Of a DNA stretch of 32,509 bases, positions 22,700 through 31,596 are shown in pieces (position 1 is the stretch's first letter; the number at the start of each line of letters is the position of its first letter). Origin of the DNA: Deltaproteobacteria bacterium (GTDB taxonomy: Bacteria > Desulfobacterota > Binatia > UBA9968); assembly GCA_016193465.1 (NCBI GenBank), contig JACPSE010000112.1, positions 1-32,509 of the forward strand, in the 5' to 3' direction. A program made the position numbers and the translations under genes. The notes beneath the pieces are model-generated. The model did no database searches, was not told where the DNA came from, and saw only the letters and a program-made list of their open reading frames with translations.

Positions 22700-24379
22700 A
22701 TGCGAAAAGAGAGCTTTTTCTTTCTCATCATCGTCGCCCTCGTTGCCTACTTAACCTTGGTCCCGCTGGCGATGCTGCTTTATGGGAGTTTTAAGAGCAC
22801 TCCCCCAGGAGTCGCGGGTCCCTTGACTCTGGCCCACTACGCGGAGCTTTTTAAAGGATGGGAGATGGCCATCTCCTTTAAAAACTCCCTGATTTTCAGT
22901 TTCTGGTCCAGCCTCTTAGCCTTTCTCGGAGGAGTCTATTTAGCCTGGATGACGGAACGAACTAACATGGCCTCTAAGAGGCTGGTCTATGCCTGCATCG
23001 TCGTGCCCCTGATTGTGCCGGGGATTCTCACTACGGTCGGCTGGATCATGCTTTTTGGCCGGCGCACGGGAATCATCAACCTCCTCGCCCGTAACGTTTT
23101 CGGCATCGAACAGCCGATAGACATCTACAATATGCCCGGGATGATCTGGGTCTTCGGATCGGATCACATCGCTCTGTCATTTCTCCTTCTTGTAGCCGCC
23201 TTTCGCTCCATGGATCCTGCTCTGGAAGAGGCAGCCATTGTCGCAGGGGCAGGTATTATTCGGACCACACGCAACATAACTCTCAGGATTCTTCTGCCCG
23301 CGACCCTGGCGGTATGGATCATCAATTTCGTCCGCGCCATAGAGAACTTCGAGGTTCCAGCGCTGATCGGTATCCCTGCGGGGATTTTGGTTTTTGCCAC
23401 GGAGGTCTACCTGGCGACTCATAAGGTCCCAACGGATTTTGGCCAGGCGAGCACTTTCGCCACAGTCTATCTGATCCTAACCGCCGTAGGAGTCTCCATC
23501 TATCTGAAGGCGACGGCTGCCTCCGAGCGCTTCACCACGATCACGGGCAAGGGCTACCGCCCTGCAGCCTTTGACTTAGGGGGCTGGAAATACCTTCTAT
23601 CGCTTCTCACGTTGCTCGTCTGCTTTGTGATCTTTATCCTTCCTGTCTTGACCGTCATCTGGTCCTCTTTTCTCCCCTTTTATATGGCCCCTTCGTTAGA
23701 GGCATTGCAGAGCCTCACCTTAGATAACTACAAGTCGCTTTACAGCTTGCCCCTGATCAAACGGGCCTTTTGGAACAGTTTTATTCTGGGGATCAGCAGC
23801 TCCACCATTGTGATGATCCTCACGGCCGTAGCGGCCTGGATAGTCGTGCGGACCCGTTGGCGTGGCAAAGGGCTCCTCGATTTTCTTGCTTTTAGCCCTA
23901 TCGCCGTACCTGGACTGGTCCTCGGCATGGCCATGATATGGACTTATCTCACCCTTCCCATCCCCATCTATGGCACGATCTGGATTTTGCTCATAGCCTA
24001 TACCATCAAATACCTTCCTTACGGCATGCGGGCCAGCTCTTTTTCCATGCATCAAATCCACAAGGAATTGGAGGAGGCATCCGAGACCTGCGGTTCTTCC
24101 TGGTCCACCACCTTCTTCCGCATCGTCCTTCCCCTCCTGCTTCCGGGCTTCGTCGCTGGATGGATCTATGTGATCACCCATTCCTTCAGAGAGCTTTCCA
24201 CCTCGATTCTCCTCTACCGCAGCGGGACAGAGGTCCTTTCTGTGGTCATCTTCGAGCTCTGGGATGCGGGACGATACCCGGAACTCAGCGCTCTAGGCAT
24301 GACCCTGGTTGCGGTCCTGATAACTATCAGCGGGCTGGCCAAATGGGTGGGAGGCAGGTTTGCCGTGCAGACGGTATAA
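22700..24379 (+). CDS. two-domain ABC importer permease, FbpB/ThiP type
   Basis: The 559-residue protein contains two permease modules in one chain, each with about six membrane segments and an EAA loop (EEAAIVAGAGI near residue 178, EEASETCGSS near residue 458), as in the ferric iron and thiamine importers FbpB and ThiP. I chose the ATG at 22700, with GAGG six bases upstream; a TTG at 22688 overlaps the previous stop codon. It would import the ligand of the preceding binding protein. The partner ATPase gene is not adjacent; the next gene is a CoA ligase. Confidence 0.9.
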   Translation: MRKESFFFLIIVALVAYLTLVPLAMLLYGSFKSTPPGVAGPLTLAHYAELFKGWEMAISFKNSLIFSFWSSLLAFLGGVYLAWMTERTNMASKRLVYACIVVPLIVPGILTTVGWIMLFGRRTGIINLLARNVFGIEQPIDIYNMPGMIWVFGSDHIALSFLLLVAAFRSMDPALEEAAIVAGAGIIRTTRNITLRILLPATLAVWIINFVRAIENFEVPALIGIPAGILVFATEVYLATHKVPTDFGQASTFATVYLILTAVGVSIYLKATAASERFTTITGKGYRPAAFDLGGWKYLLSLLTLLVCFVIFILPVLTVIWSSFLPFYMAPSLEALQSLTLDNYKSLYSLPLIKRAFWNSFILGISSSTIVMILTAVAAWIVVRTRWRGKGLLDFLAFSPIAVPGLVLGMAMIWTYLTLPIPIYGTIWILLIAYTIKYLPYGMRASSFSMHQIHKELEEASETCGSSWSTTFFRIVLPLLLPGFVAGWIYVITHSFRELSTSILLYRSGTEVLSVVIFELWDAGRYPELSALGMTLVAVLITISGLAKWVGGRFAVQTV

Positions 24380-24406
24380 GAGATTCGGAACAAAAGGGAG
24401 GGTTTT

Positions 24407-25822
24407 ATGACTCGCCAAGTTAAATATCTCTGGAGCGATGGCGTGGTAGGCGAACGGCTGGGGCCTGAGATCCCTGAGGAGGGGGATCGTTCAAGACCGG
24501 CCTCCGACTCCTTTTGGTGCGGAGTGGAGACTCTTTCCCTCGAACGATTAAAGGAGATCCAGCTCCACAGGTTGAGGTTTCTCCTTTCTTTTACCTACGA
24601 GCGCTCCCGGTTTTACCGCCAGCTATGGGATAGCAAGAAGGTCCGGCCCTCGGACGTGAAGAGCTTGGAGGATCTGCCCAAGCTTCCCATCGTGACCAAG
24701 TACGATTTTGAAAAGGACCAGGCGGCCCATCCTCCCTTTGGCACGGCTCCTACGAGGCCTCCCAACCAGCAGCTTAAATACTGGCAGACCTCCGGCACGA
24801 CAGCGCGGCCCAGGATCTGGATGGAAACGCGACAGGACTGGGAAAACGGCATCCTGCTCTACACTCGCTCCCTTTATGGCCACGGCGTGCGCCCCGGGTG
24901 GCGCGGCTTTTTTGCCTTTGGCTTCCCGCCGTTCATCGGTTTCTGGCTGTGCTTCGCGGCCACAGAGGCCATGGGCTGTCAGGTGGTGCCCAAGGGAACG
25001 CTCCCCACAACGGCCTGGATTCAGCTCATGCGGCACATTGCGGGGACCGCGCCTTCTTTTCTTTGCTCCACTCCGACCTATGCCATCCGTCAGATGGAGG
25101 CGGCGAAGGAGCTGGGGATTGATCCCACCGCTCTTGGAATGAACATCCTAACGCTTGCCGCCGAGCCGGGGGCCTGCGTGCCGGCCACCAATCGTCTCTT
25201 GTCCCAGGGCTGGAATGCGAAGATTCACGATATTCTGGGTGTTACTGAGACTAGCGGCCCGATCCTCTTTAGCTGCAACCGGCAGGCTGAGATGACCCCG
25301 GTCTCGGACCACATCAACATCGACTATTTCATCGTAGAACTACTCGACCCGGATACCCTTGAGCCTGTTCCCAGAGGCGCCCCGGGAACCACCTGCGTGA
25401 CCGCGCTGGGCCGCTACGGTATGCCGGCGGTCCGGTTCCTGGTCGGAGACTATCTCCAGATCGACGAGCATCCAGGCTGTCCCTGCGGGCGGGCGCTTCC
25501 TCTGGCGGTGGGCGGCGCCGCAGGTAGGGCGGATGATGTTCTTTTTGTGAAAGGCATCAAGCTCTATCCTTCTTTGGTGGAGACCTCGGTACGGAGCATC
25601 CCAGGCCTGGGGGTGGAGTACAAGCTTCAAAGAAAAGGCGACCAGGTGGTAGTTCTGGTCGAGGCCGAGCCCGGCGTGCCGGAGAAGGAATATCCCGAGC
25701 TCGCTCAGAAGCTGCAGCAGGATCTCAGGCTCAAGGCCACTCTGACTCTGCCGGTTGAAGTTCACCCGGCGGGAACCTTCCCCCGCGCTGAGATGAAAAC
25801 GCCGCGGATCATCAAAGGCTAG
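24407..25822 (+). CDS. phenylacetate-CoA ligase-family acyl-CoA synthetase (PaaK-like, second)
   Basis: The 471-residue adenylate-forming enzyme has the motif YWQTSGTTARP (about 125-135), DILGVTETSG near 280, the VRFLVGDYL motif near 345 and a carboxy-terminal FPRAEMKTPR whose lysine near 467 is in the position of the PaaK catalytic lysine. It differs strongly from the ligase at 15013, so they are separate paralogues rather than a recent copy, and may activate two acids or two intermediates. GGGAGG precedes the ATG. It lies two bases before a xanthine dehydrogenase-family operon, suggesting the CoA ester it makes is the substrate of that hydroxylase or reductase. Confidence 0.88.
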   Translation: MTRQVKYLWSDGVVGERLGPEIPEEGDRSRPASDSFWCGVETLSLERLKEIQLHRLRFLLSFTYERSRFYRQLWDSKKVRPSDVKSLEDLPKLPIVTKYDFEKDQAAHPPFGTAPTRPPNQQLKYWQTSGTTARPRIWMETRQDWENGILLYTRSLYGHGVRPGWRGFFAFGFPPFIGFWLCFAATEAMGCQVVPKGTLPTTAWIQLMRHIAGTAPSFLCSTPTYAIRQMEAAKELGIDPTALGMNILTLAAEPGACVPATNRLLSQGWNAKIHDILGVTETSGPILFSCNRQAEMTPVSDHINIDYFIVELLDPDTLEPVPRGAPGTTCVTALGRYGMPAVRFLVGDYLQIDEHPGCPCGRALPLAVGGAAGRADDVLFVKGIKLYPSLVETSVRSIPGLGVEYKLQRKGDQVVVLVEAEPGVPEKEYPELAQKLQQDLRLKATLTLPVEVHPAGTFPRAEMKTPRIIKG

Positions 25823-25824
25823 AG

Positions 25825-26736
25825 ATGGGCTATCTCAGGCGCCTGCCCAGATTTGAGTACCTCGCGCCCCGCAGCGTCGTCGCGGTCTGTGACGCCCTGG
25901 CCGAGTATCCGGGAGAAGCGCGGCTGCTCGCAGGTGGGACCGACCTGATCCTTCAGATGCGCCGGCGAGAAGTAGCGCCCCGCTACATTATTGGCTTAAA
26001 AGGTCTCTCAGAATTGGCCTTCATACGGCCACAAGAAAACGGGGGCGTGACCATAGGCGCCATGACCACTGTCCGGACCATCGAATCCTCACCTCTCATC
26101 CGGGAGAGGTATGGCCTGCTTTGCCGGACCGCAGCCGAGATGGGAAGTCCTGAAATCCGCCAGTCGGCCACCATCGGAGGCAACCTTGCCGGCGCCTTAC
26201 CCTGCGCCGATTTTCCTCCAGCGCTGATAACTCTGGGCGCTCAGGTGAAGCTCAAGAGTCAGCAGGGTGAAAGGCTGCTGCCCTTGGAAGAGTTTTTCCT
26301 CGGACCTGAGCAGACGGTTGTGGGTCCCAGCGACCTCGTGACGGAAATTCAACTTCCGGCGCCAAGCCCATTAAGCGACGGCGCTTATGTGAAATTTCAC
26401 GATCGCCATGCAATGGACATGACCACCACAGGAGTCAGTGCCTTTGTGACTCTAGACCAAGAGCGAAGGCGTTTTTGTGATGTCAAGATCGCCCTGGCCA
26501 GCAGCGCTCCCACTCCCCTGCGGGCCAAGAACGCGGAGGCGGCTCTGCGCGGCCAGGCCTTCACCGAGAAGGCTGTGGAAAAGGCCGCCGCACTCGCCTG
26601 TCAAGAGGCTCAGCCTCGCTCCTCATGGCGGGCCAGCAGAGACCTCCGCCTGGAGCTGATAAAGAGCCTCACCAAACGGGCTATCAGGCAGGCATGGGAA
26701 AAGGCCAAGGCGCCACCTGATGGAGGAAGGCCGTGA
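25825..26736 (+). CDS. xanthine dehydrogenase-family FAD subunit (CoxM-like)
   Basis: The 303-residue protein has the FAD-binding motifs ARLLAGGTDLILQMR (about 33-47) and ATIGGNLAGALPC (about 116-128) of the FAD subunit of heterotrimeric molybdenum hydroxylases. The 4Fe-4S loop that marks the beta subunit of 4-hydroxybenzoyl-CoA reductase is absent, as no extra cysteine cluster is seen after the second FAD motif. It starts two bases after the ligase stop and overlaps the 2Fe-2S subunit gene by four bases. It would pass electrons from the iron-sulfur subunit to an acceptor. Confidence 0.92.
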   Translation: MGYLRRLPRFEYLAPRSVVAVCDALAEYPGEARLLAGGTDLILQMRRREVAPRYIIGLKGLSELAFIRPQENGGVTIGAMTTVRTIESSPLIRERYGLLCRTAAEMGSPEIRQSATIGGNLAGALPCADFPPALITLGAQVKLKSQQGERLLPLEEFFLGPEQTVVGPSDLVTEIQLPAPSPLSDGAYVKFHDRHAMDMTTTGVSAFVTLDQERRRFCDVKIALASSAPTPLRAKNAEAALRGQAFTEKAVEKAAALACQEAQPRSSWRASRDLRLELIKSLTKRAIRQAWEKAKAPPDGGRP

Positions 26737-27233
26737 AACATCTCCTGCCCGTTTCTCTGCGGGTCAATGGCGAGCCTTACGATCTCCTTATCCCCCCTTG
26801 GCGCACCCTCCTGGAGGTGCTGCGCGAGAATCTCAGCCTGACGGGAGCCAAACGCTCTTGTCAGGAAGGCCAATGCGGCACCTGCACGGTGCTCATAGAT
26901 CGCAAACCGATCAACTCCTGTCTTTACCTTGCGGTGGAAGCGCAAGACAAAGAGATCCTGACCATCGAGGGGTTAGCCAGAAGCGCTGAAGTCTTGCATC
27001 CTCTCCAAAGAGCCTTTGCGGAAAGGGGAGCGATCCAGTGCGGCTTCTGCACCCCAGGCCTCATCCTGGCCGCAAAAGCTTTTTTGGAAGAAAATCCCAA
27101 CCCCAGCGAGGATGAGATCCGCAGAGCCGTTGTCGGGCACCTCTGCCGCTGCACGGGTTATTTCCAGATCATAGAGGCTATCCTTGCCGCGGCGCGCGAG
27201 ATGGCCGGGAAGGGAGCACAGGTTGGCCATTGA
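26733..27233 (+). CDS. xanthine dehydrogenase-family [2Fe-2S] subunit (CoxS-like)
   Basis: The 166-residue protein carries both cluster-binding domains: the plant-type ferredoxin motif CQEGQCGTCTVLIDRKPINSC (starts near residue 44) and the helical domain motif QCGFCTPG with CRCTGY near residue 136. The GTG start at 26733 has GGAGGAAGG upstream and overlaps the FAD-subunit gene by four bases. It connects the Mo site to the FAD site. Its length is normal. Confidence 0.94.
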   Translation: MKHLLPVSLRVNGEPYDLLIPPWRTLLEVLRENLSLTGAKRSCQEGQCGTCTVLIDRKPINSCLYLAVEAQDKEILTIEGLARSAEVLHPLQRAFAERGAIQCGFCTPGLILAAKAFLEENPNPSEDEIRRAVVGHLCRCTGYFQIIEAILAAAREMAGKGAQVGH

Positions 27234-27237
27234 GACC

Positions 27238-29553
27238 ATGCAAGAGCACAGCATAATTGGCCGGCCCGTGCCGAAGAAGGACGCCTGGCTCAAGGCCACC
27301 GGTGAAGCAAAATATGCCGATGATCACTCCCTGCCAGGGATGCTCTACGGCAAGCTCCTGCGCAGCCCTCATCCCCACGCCAGGATCCTCCATATCGACA
27401 CCAGCAAAGCCGAAAGACTGCCGGGTGTTCGGGCTGTCGCCACTGGCAAGGACTTCCCGGGGATCAAATACGGCAACCTGCCTCAGACCCGAGACTACCT
27501 TCCGCTGGCACTAGAGAAGGTCCGCTACATCGGCGATGAGGTGGCAGCAGTAGCAGCGATCGATGAGGATATGGCCGAGGAGGCATTGGATCTTATCCAG
27601 GTGGAATACGAGATCCTCCCGGCGGTTTTTGATCCCGAAGAGGCCATGCAACCCGGCGCGCCTCAACTCCACGATCACGCCCCCGATAACATCTCCTCAC
27701 AGAGCGCTTTTCATTTTGGAGATGCAGATAGGGGATTCGCTGATTCCGACCTCATCCAGGAAGATATCTTCGAGACTCAGCCGGTCAAGCAGGGAATGCT
27801 GGAGCCGCACGCTTGCATCGGCCTGTGGGACAACACTGGCAAGATAACGCTCTGGGCCTCTAAGCAGAGCCCGTACGTCGTTTGGAGACAATTGGCCATG
27901 GGCCTCGGCATTGAGCCGGGCAAGATACGCCTCGTTCAAACCTACATAGGGGGAGGCTTCTCGGGGGGGAAGCAGGAGGCCATGCCCATGGACTTCTGCG
28001 CTGTTCTTCTATCTAAAAAGAGCGGACGGCCGGTGAAATTCGTCCACACCATGGACGAGGTCCTCACCATCGGCCATTTGCGCCATCCAATAAAGATCTG
28101 GCTCAAGACCGGGATCAAGAAAGACGGAACGCTCTTGGCGCAGCACTGCAAGATCATCGCCAACGGCGGCGCCTACTCGAGCATTGGCCAGCTCAGCATG
28201 TACATCCCTGGAGCCATGCTCAACCTTCCTTACCGTCTCCCCAATGTAAAATATGAAGCTTATCGGATCTATACCAACAACGGCTTCTGTGGGGCGATGC
28301 GCGGCCACACCCTCCCGCAAATCTGCTTCGCCCGGGATTCCCAACTGGACATTATCGCCGCAAAGCTGGGAGTGGACCCGATTGAAATACGGCTCAAGAA
28401 CGCCGCTCAGCCGGGCGAGGTGACTCCTAATGGTTTCCGCCTGACCACCTTCGGCTTCACCGAGTGCCTGCAGAGGGTCGTGGAGGCGTCGCAATGGCGC
28501 GAGAAGCACGGCAAGCTACCCAGATACAGGGGCATCGGCATTGGCTGCGGCTCGCTGGTCAGCGGCGCGCGCCTCATGGGCCACTCCAGCTCAACCGCCG
28601 AGATCAAGGTCCAGGAGGATGGAACCGTATTGCTCGTCACGGGTTCGACCGATGTGGGCCAGGGGGCGGATACTGTTCTATCAATGATAGCTGCGGAGGT
28701 CCTGGGTGTGCAGTTGGACGATGTCCGCTTTGCTATGGTGGACACGGACATTACGCCTGTGGACCCGGGTACCTTTAGCTCCCGCGTCACCTTCTGGACA
28801 GGCAATGCTGTGAAGCTCGCCGCTGAGGATGCGCGAAGGCAGCTCGCGGAGATCGCGGCTCAAAAGTTAGAGGCCAATCCCGAAGACCTCATCTTCCGGG
28901 ACCGGCAGGTCTATCTCCGGCAACAGCCTCAACGCGGTCTCAGCTTCGGGGAACTGGTGCGGCTGGCCGAGTACCGTCTGGGACGAATCATCATGGGCAA
29001 AGGGAGCTATACCAGCGGCGAGGAGCTGATCGACTTTCGCACGGGCTATGGAAACATGTCTCCCGCCTACACCCCTTCGGCCTGTGTAGTGGAGGTGGAG
29101 GTAGACCCGGAAACCGGGCAGGTAACCGTGACCGGGATCTGGGGGGCCCATGACTGCGGGTTCCCTTTGAATCCCATGCTGGTCAGGGGCCAGGTCCTGG
29201 GGGCTAGTGTTATGTGTATCGGACAGGCGCTTTACGAGAATCTCATCCGAACTCAGGGCAAAGTTATGAACCCCTCCTTCCGGGACTATAAGATGCCCCT
29301 GGCAACGGATGTGCCCAAGCTGGCCAATGTCGAGCACATCAACATTATAACGAGAGATCCCTCCGGCCCTTTCGGAGCCAAAGAGGCAGGCGAGGGGGCC
29401 GCGACCGGGGTCATTGCGGCCGTGGCCAACGCCGTCTACCACGCCACAGGAGTCAGAATCAAGAGCCTCCCGATATCGCCGGGTAAGGTTCTCTTTGGGC
29501 TCAAGGAGATGCAAGGGAAAGGGAACAAGCCGGCAAATCTAGTGAAAGGATAA
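27238..29553 (+). CDS. xanthine dehydrogenase-family molybdopterin subunit (CoxL/XdhB-type)
   Basis: The 771-residue catalytic subunit hydroxylates or reduces its substrate at a Mo-cytosine-dinucleotide site. Motifs include PVPKKDAWLKATGEAKYADD at the start, GGGFSGGKQE in the Mo region, GAMRGHTLPQ near residue 362 (where CO dehydrogenase has its S-selanyl-cysteine loop, absent here), DVGQGADT near 475 and the conserved Glu E719 in KEAGEGA. I chose the ATG at 27238 because it matches the family start; an upstream ATG at 27184 lies inside the 2Fe-2S gene. With its two partners it forms a heterotrimer. Substrates of relatives include aromatic CoA esters, purines, aldehydes and N-heterocycles. 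Confidence 0.93.
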   Translation: MQEHSIIGRPVPKKDAWLKATGEAKYADDHSLPGMLYGKLLRSPHPHARILHIDTSKAERLPGVRAVATGKDFPGIKYGNLPQTRDYLPLALEKVRYIGDEVAAVAAIDEDMAEEALDLIQVEYEILPAVFDPEEAMQPGAPQLHDHAPDNISSQSAFHFGDADRGFADSDLIQEDIFETQPVKQGMLEPHACIGLWDNTGKITLWASKQSPYVVWRQLAMGLGIEPGKIRLVQTYIGGGFSGGKQEAMPMDFCAVLLSKKSGRPVKFVHTMDEVLTIGHLRHPIKIWLKTGIKKDGTLLAQHCKIIANGGAYSSIGQLSMYIPGAMLNLPYRLPNVKYEAYRIYTNNGFCGAMRGHTLPQICFARDSQLDIIAAKLGVDPIEIRLKNAAQPGEVTPNGFRLTTFGFTECLQRVVEASQWREKHGKLPRYRGIGIGCGSLVSGARLMGHSSSTAEIKVQEDGTVLLVTGSTDVGQGADTVLSMIAAEVLGVQLDDVRFAMVDTDITPVDPGTFSSRVTFWTGNAVKLAAEDARRQLAEIAAQKLEANPEDLIFRDRQVYLRQQPQRGLSFGELVRLAEYRLGRIIMGKGSYTSGEELIDFRTGYGNMSPAYTPSACVVEVEVDPETGQVTVTGIWGAHDCGFPLNPMLVRGQVLGASVMCIGQALYENLIRTQGKVMNPSFRDYKMPLATDVPKLANVEHINIITRDPSGPFGAKEAGEGAATGVIAAVANAVYHATGVRIKSLPISPGKVLFGLKEMQGKGNKPANLVKG

Positions 29554-29557
29554 CGCT

Positions 29558-30406
29558 ATGAAAGCCATTGATGTCCATGCCCATTTAAACACAAAAGAGA
29601 TGATGGAAGTCTCCCTCGGAAAATACAACGAGGCGATGCAAAAATACTACAAGTTTGATCTCAAGACCAAAACCCCGGAAGAGATGGCCAAGGATTTTAT
29701 CCAGGCGGATGTTAAGGGGATCCTTATGGGCTGGGACGCGGAGAGCGCCTCCGGCCTGCCCAGGCTCAGCAACGATGAATTGGCCCGGATCGTCAAGCAA
29801 TTCCCCGCAGCCTTCGTCGGCGGCTTCGCTGGCGTGGATCCCTGGAAAGGAGAGATGGCAATCAAGGAAGCGGAACGGGCCATTAAGGAGTTGGGACTTA
29901 TGGGATTAAAATTTCAGCCCGCCGTCCAGGCATTCTACCCCAATGACCATCGCTTCTATCCTCTCTGGGAAAAGTGCGTCGAACTGAAAGCGCCGGTGCA
30001 GTTTCACACGGGGACGACGGGCATCGGCGCGGGACTCCCCGGAGGCATGGGGATCAAGCTTGCCTACTGCCAGCCGATTTACCTGGACATGGTGGCGGCC
30101 GATTTCCCGGACCTCACCATCATCGCCTGCCATCCCTCCTGGCCCTGGCAAGAAGAGATGATCGCGGTCCTGCTTCACAAGGCTAACGTATACAACGAGC
30201 TCTCCGGATGGTCGCCGAAGTTTTTCAGCGACTCTTTGAAGAGAGAAATCAACGGCAGGCTGCAAGACAAGTTTATGTTTGGCTCGGACTACCCGGCCCT
30301 GACTCACGAGCGCCTGTTCAAGGATTGGGACGCCTTAGGTTTTAAAGCGGAGGTGCTGGAAAAGGTTTTCTACAAGAACGCCCAAAGAATCCTTGGTCTC
30401 CAATAG
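29558..30406 (+). CDS. amidohydrolase-family protein (COG2159/ACMSD-like)
   Basis: The 282-residue protein has the metal-binding HAH motif at H7/H9 (DVHAHLN), a later FHTG histidine, the ACHPSW histidine near 193 and the FGSDYP aspartate near 246: the usual (beta/alpha)8 metal-site residues of the 2-amino-3-carboxymuconate semialdehyde decarboxylase-like group. Members include decarboxylases and hydrolases of aromatic or ring-cleavage products. AAAGGA overlaps the preceding stop codon, four bases before the ATG, so it is cotranscribed with the Mo hydroxylase. A decarboxylation or C-C hydrolysis step is likely but not shown. Confidence 0.87.
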   Translation: MKAIDVHAHLNTKEMMEVSLGKYNEAMQKYYKFDLKTKTPEEMAKDFIQADVKGILMGWDAESASGLPRLSNDELARIVKQFPAAFVGGFAGVDPWKGEMAIKEAERAIKELGLMGLKFQPAVQAFYPNDHRFYPLWEKCVELKAPVQFHTGTTGIGAGLPGGMGIKLAYCQPIYLDMVAADFPDLTIIACHPSWPWQEEMIAVLLHKANVYNELSGWSPKFFSDSLKREINGRLQDKFMFGSDYPALTHERLFKDWDALGFKAEVLEKVFYKNAQRILGLQ

Positions 30407-30408
30407 AA

Positions 30409-30455
30409 GAGACCGAGGACCGGGGACTGTTGACCGGTCTTCTGTCTCCGGTCTC
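30409..30455. repeat. GAGACCGG-type intergenic repeat
   Basis: The 75-base gap between the amidohydrolase and acyl-CoA dehydrogenase genes holds GAGACCG, GACCGG, GACCGGTC and CCGGTCTC words in both orientations, which can fold into an imperfect hairpin. It is a fourth type of intergenic repeat in the window. The role is unknown. Confidence 0.5.
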
Positions 30456-30481
30456 CCGTCGCTTTTGAGGATTACACGGAC

Positions 30482-31594
30482 ATGGATTTTCGCCTTTCCC
30501 CAGAACAGGCCCTGCTGAAGAGCACAGCGCGCAAGCTGGCCCAAGAGCAGTTTCGCGCCGCTGCCTTCAAGTGGAAGGGGGAGTATCCTCAGGCCAACGA
30601 GAAGGTCCTTCGAGAGCAAGGCTTTTTCGGCGTCAGTCTGCCCCAGCAATACGGCGGTGGCGGGCTCACCCTTCTGGAAGAGCTGCTGATTCTGGAGGAG
30701 ATTGGCAGGGTCTGCCCGGACACAGCCTTTGCTCTGACGATGGCGGGGCCTCCGCGAATTATTGCGGAGATCGGCTCGGAGGATATCAAGCGCAACTACC
30801 TTCCCGCTTTTTGCCGCGACGGACAAAAAATCGGCATTGCTATCTCTGAGGCCGAGGCGGGATCCGCGGTAACCGAACTCAGAACAAAGGCAAAGATCGA
30901 AGGAGACAAGGTCATCTTGGACGGGGGAAAAATCTTCATCAGCCATGCCGATATCTGCGCCGCGTTTTTGACCTTTGTCAGGTTCGACGAGGGGATTGGC
31001 GCGGTAATCGTGGACCAGGGAACGCCCGGATTGCAGCTCGGCAAGCCCGACATCAATATGGCTGGCCATCGCCACTACACCCTATTTTTCGACGGCTGTG
31101 CGATCTCCACAGAAAAGGTCCTGGTGCGGGGCAAGGACGCCTTTAAAAAACTGATACAAGCCTTCAATGCTGAGAGGTGTCTGAGCGCCACCTGGGCCGT
31201 GTCTATCGCCCTTTGCGCCTTCGATCTCGCCCTGGAATACGCCCGGCAGAGGAGGCAGTTCGGCCGCCAAATCGGAGATTTTCAAGGCATCCGGTGGATG
31301 CTGGCGGAGATGGCGATGAAGATTGAGGCCGCCAGACTACTCAGTTACCAGGCCGCGGCCGAGCCCACCCGCTTGAAGAGTTCTATGGCAAAGGCAACGG
31401 CCAGCGAGATGGTGGAAAAGGTCACGAGCGATGCCTTGCAGATCTTCGGCGGCTATGGGTACATGAGAGAGCATCCCATCGAGTACCTTTACCGCCTGGC
31501 ACGGGGACGGAGGATCGCGGGTGGGACGGTAGAAATTCAGAAGAACATGATGGCAGAAGAACTGCTAAGGAGAGGACTACATAGGGAGGAATAA
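30482..31594 (+). CDS. acyl-CoA dehydrogenase family protein
   Basis: The 370-residue FAD enzyme has the expected three-domain layout, the motif GIAISEAEAGS (about 118-128) and YARQRRQFGRQIGDFQ near 255-268. The usual catalytic Glu of the carboxy-terminal IYEGT motif is Gly here (IAGGT, G347). E231 in the AFNAERC segment lies where isovaleryl- and long-chain acyl-CoA dehydrogenases place their base, so it may replace it. The protein would desaturate an acyl-CoA or, in other members, reduce or dehydrogenate cyclic or branched acids. It begins 75 bases after the amidohydrolase and ends two bases before the enoyl-CoA hydratase gene. Confidence 0.9.
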   Translation: MDFRLSPEQALLKSTARKLAQEQFRAAAFKWKGEYPQANEKVLREQGFFGVSLPQQYGGGGLTLLEELLILEEIGRVCPDTAFALTMAGPPRIIAEIGSEDIKRNYLPAFCRDGQKIGIAISEAEAGSAVTELRTKAKIEGDKVILDGGKIFISHADICAAFLTFVRFDEGIGAVIVDQGTPGLQLGKPDINMAGHRHYTLFFDGCAISTEKVLVRGKDAFKKLIQAFNAERCLSATWAVSIALCAFDLALEYARQRRQFGRQIGDFQGIRWMLAEMAMKIEAARLLSYQAAAEPTRLKSSMAKATASEMVEKVTSDALQIFGGYGYMREHPIEYLYRLARGRRIAGGTVEIQKNMMAEELLRRGLHREE

Positions 31595-31596
31595 AA

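Noticed and set aside
25825-29553. 4-hydroxybenzoyl-CoA reductase (HcrABC)
   Set aside because: The FAD subunit lacks the extra [4Fe-4S] cysteine loop that marks HcrB, so only the general xanthine dehydrogenase family is claimed.
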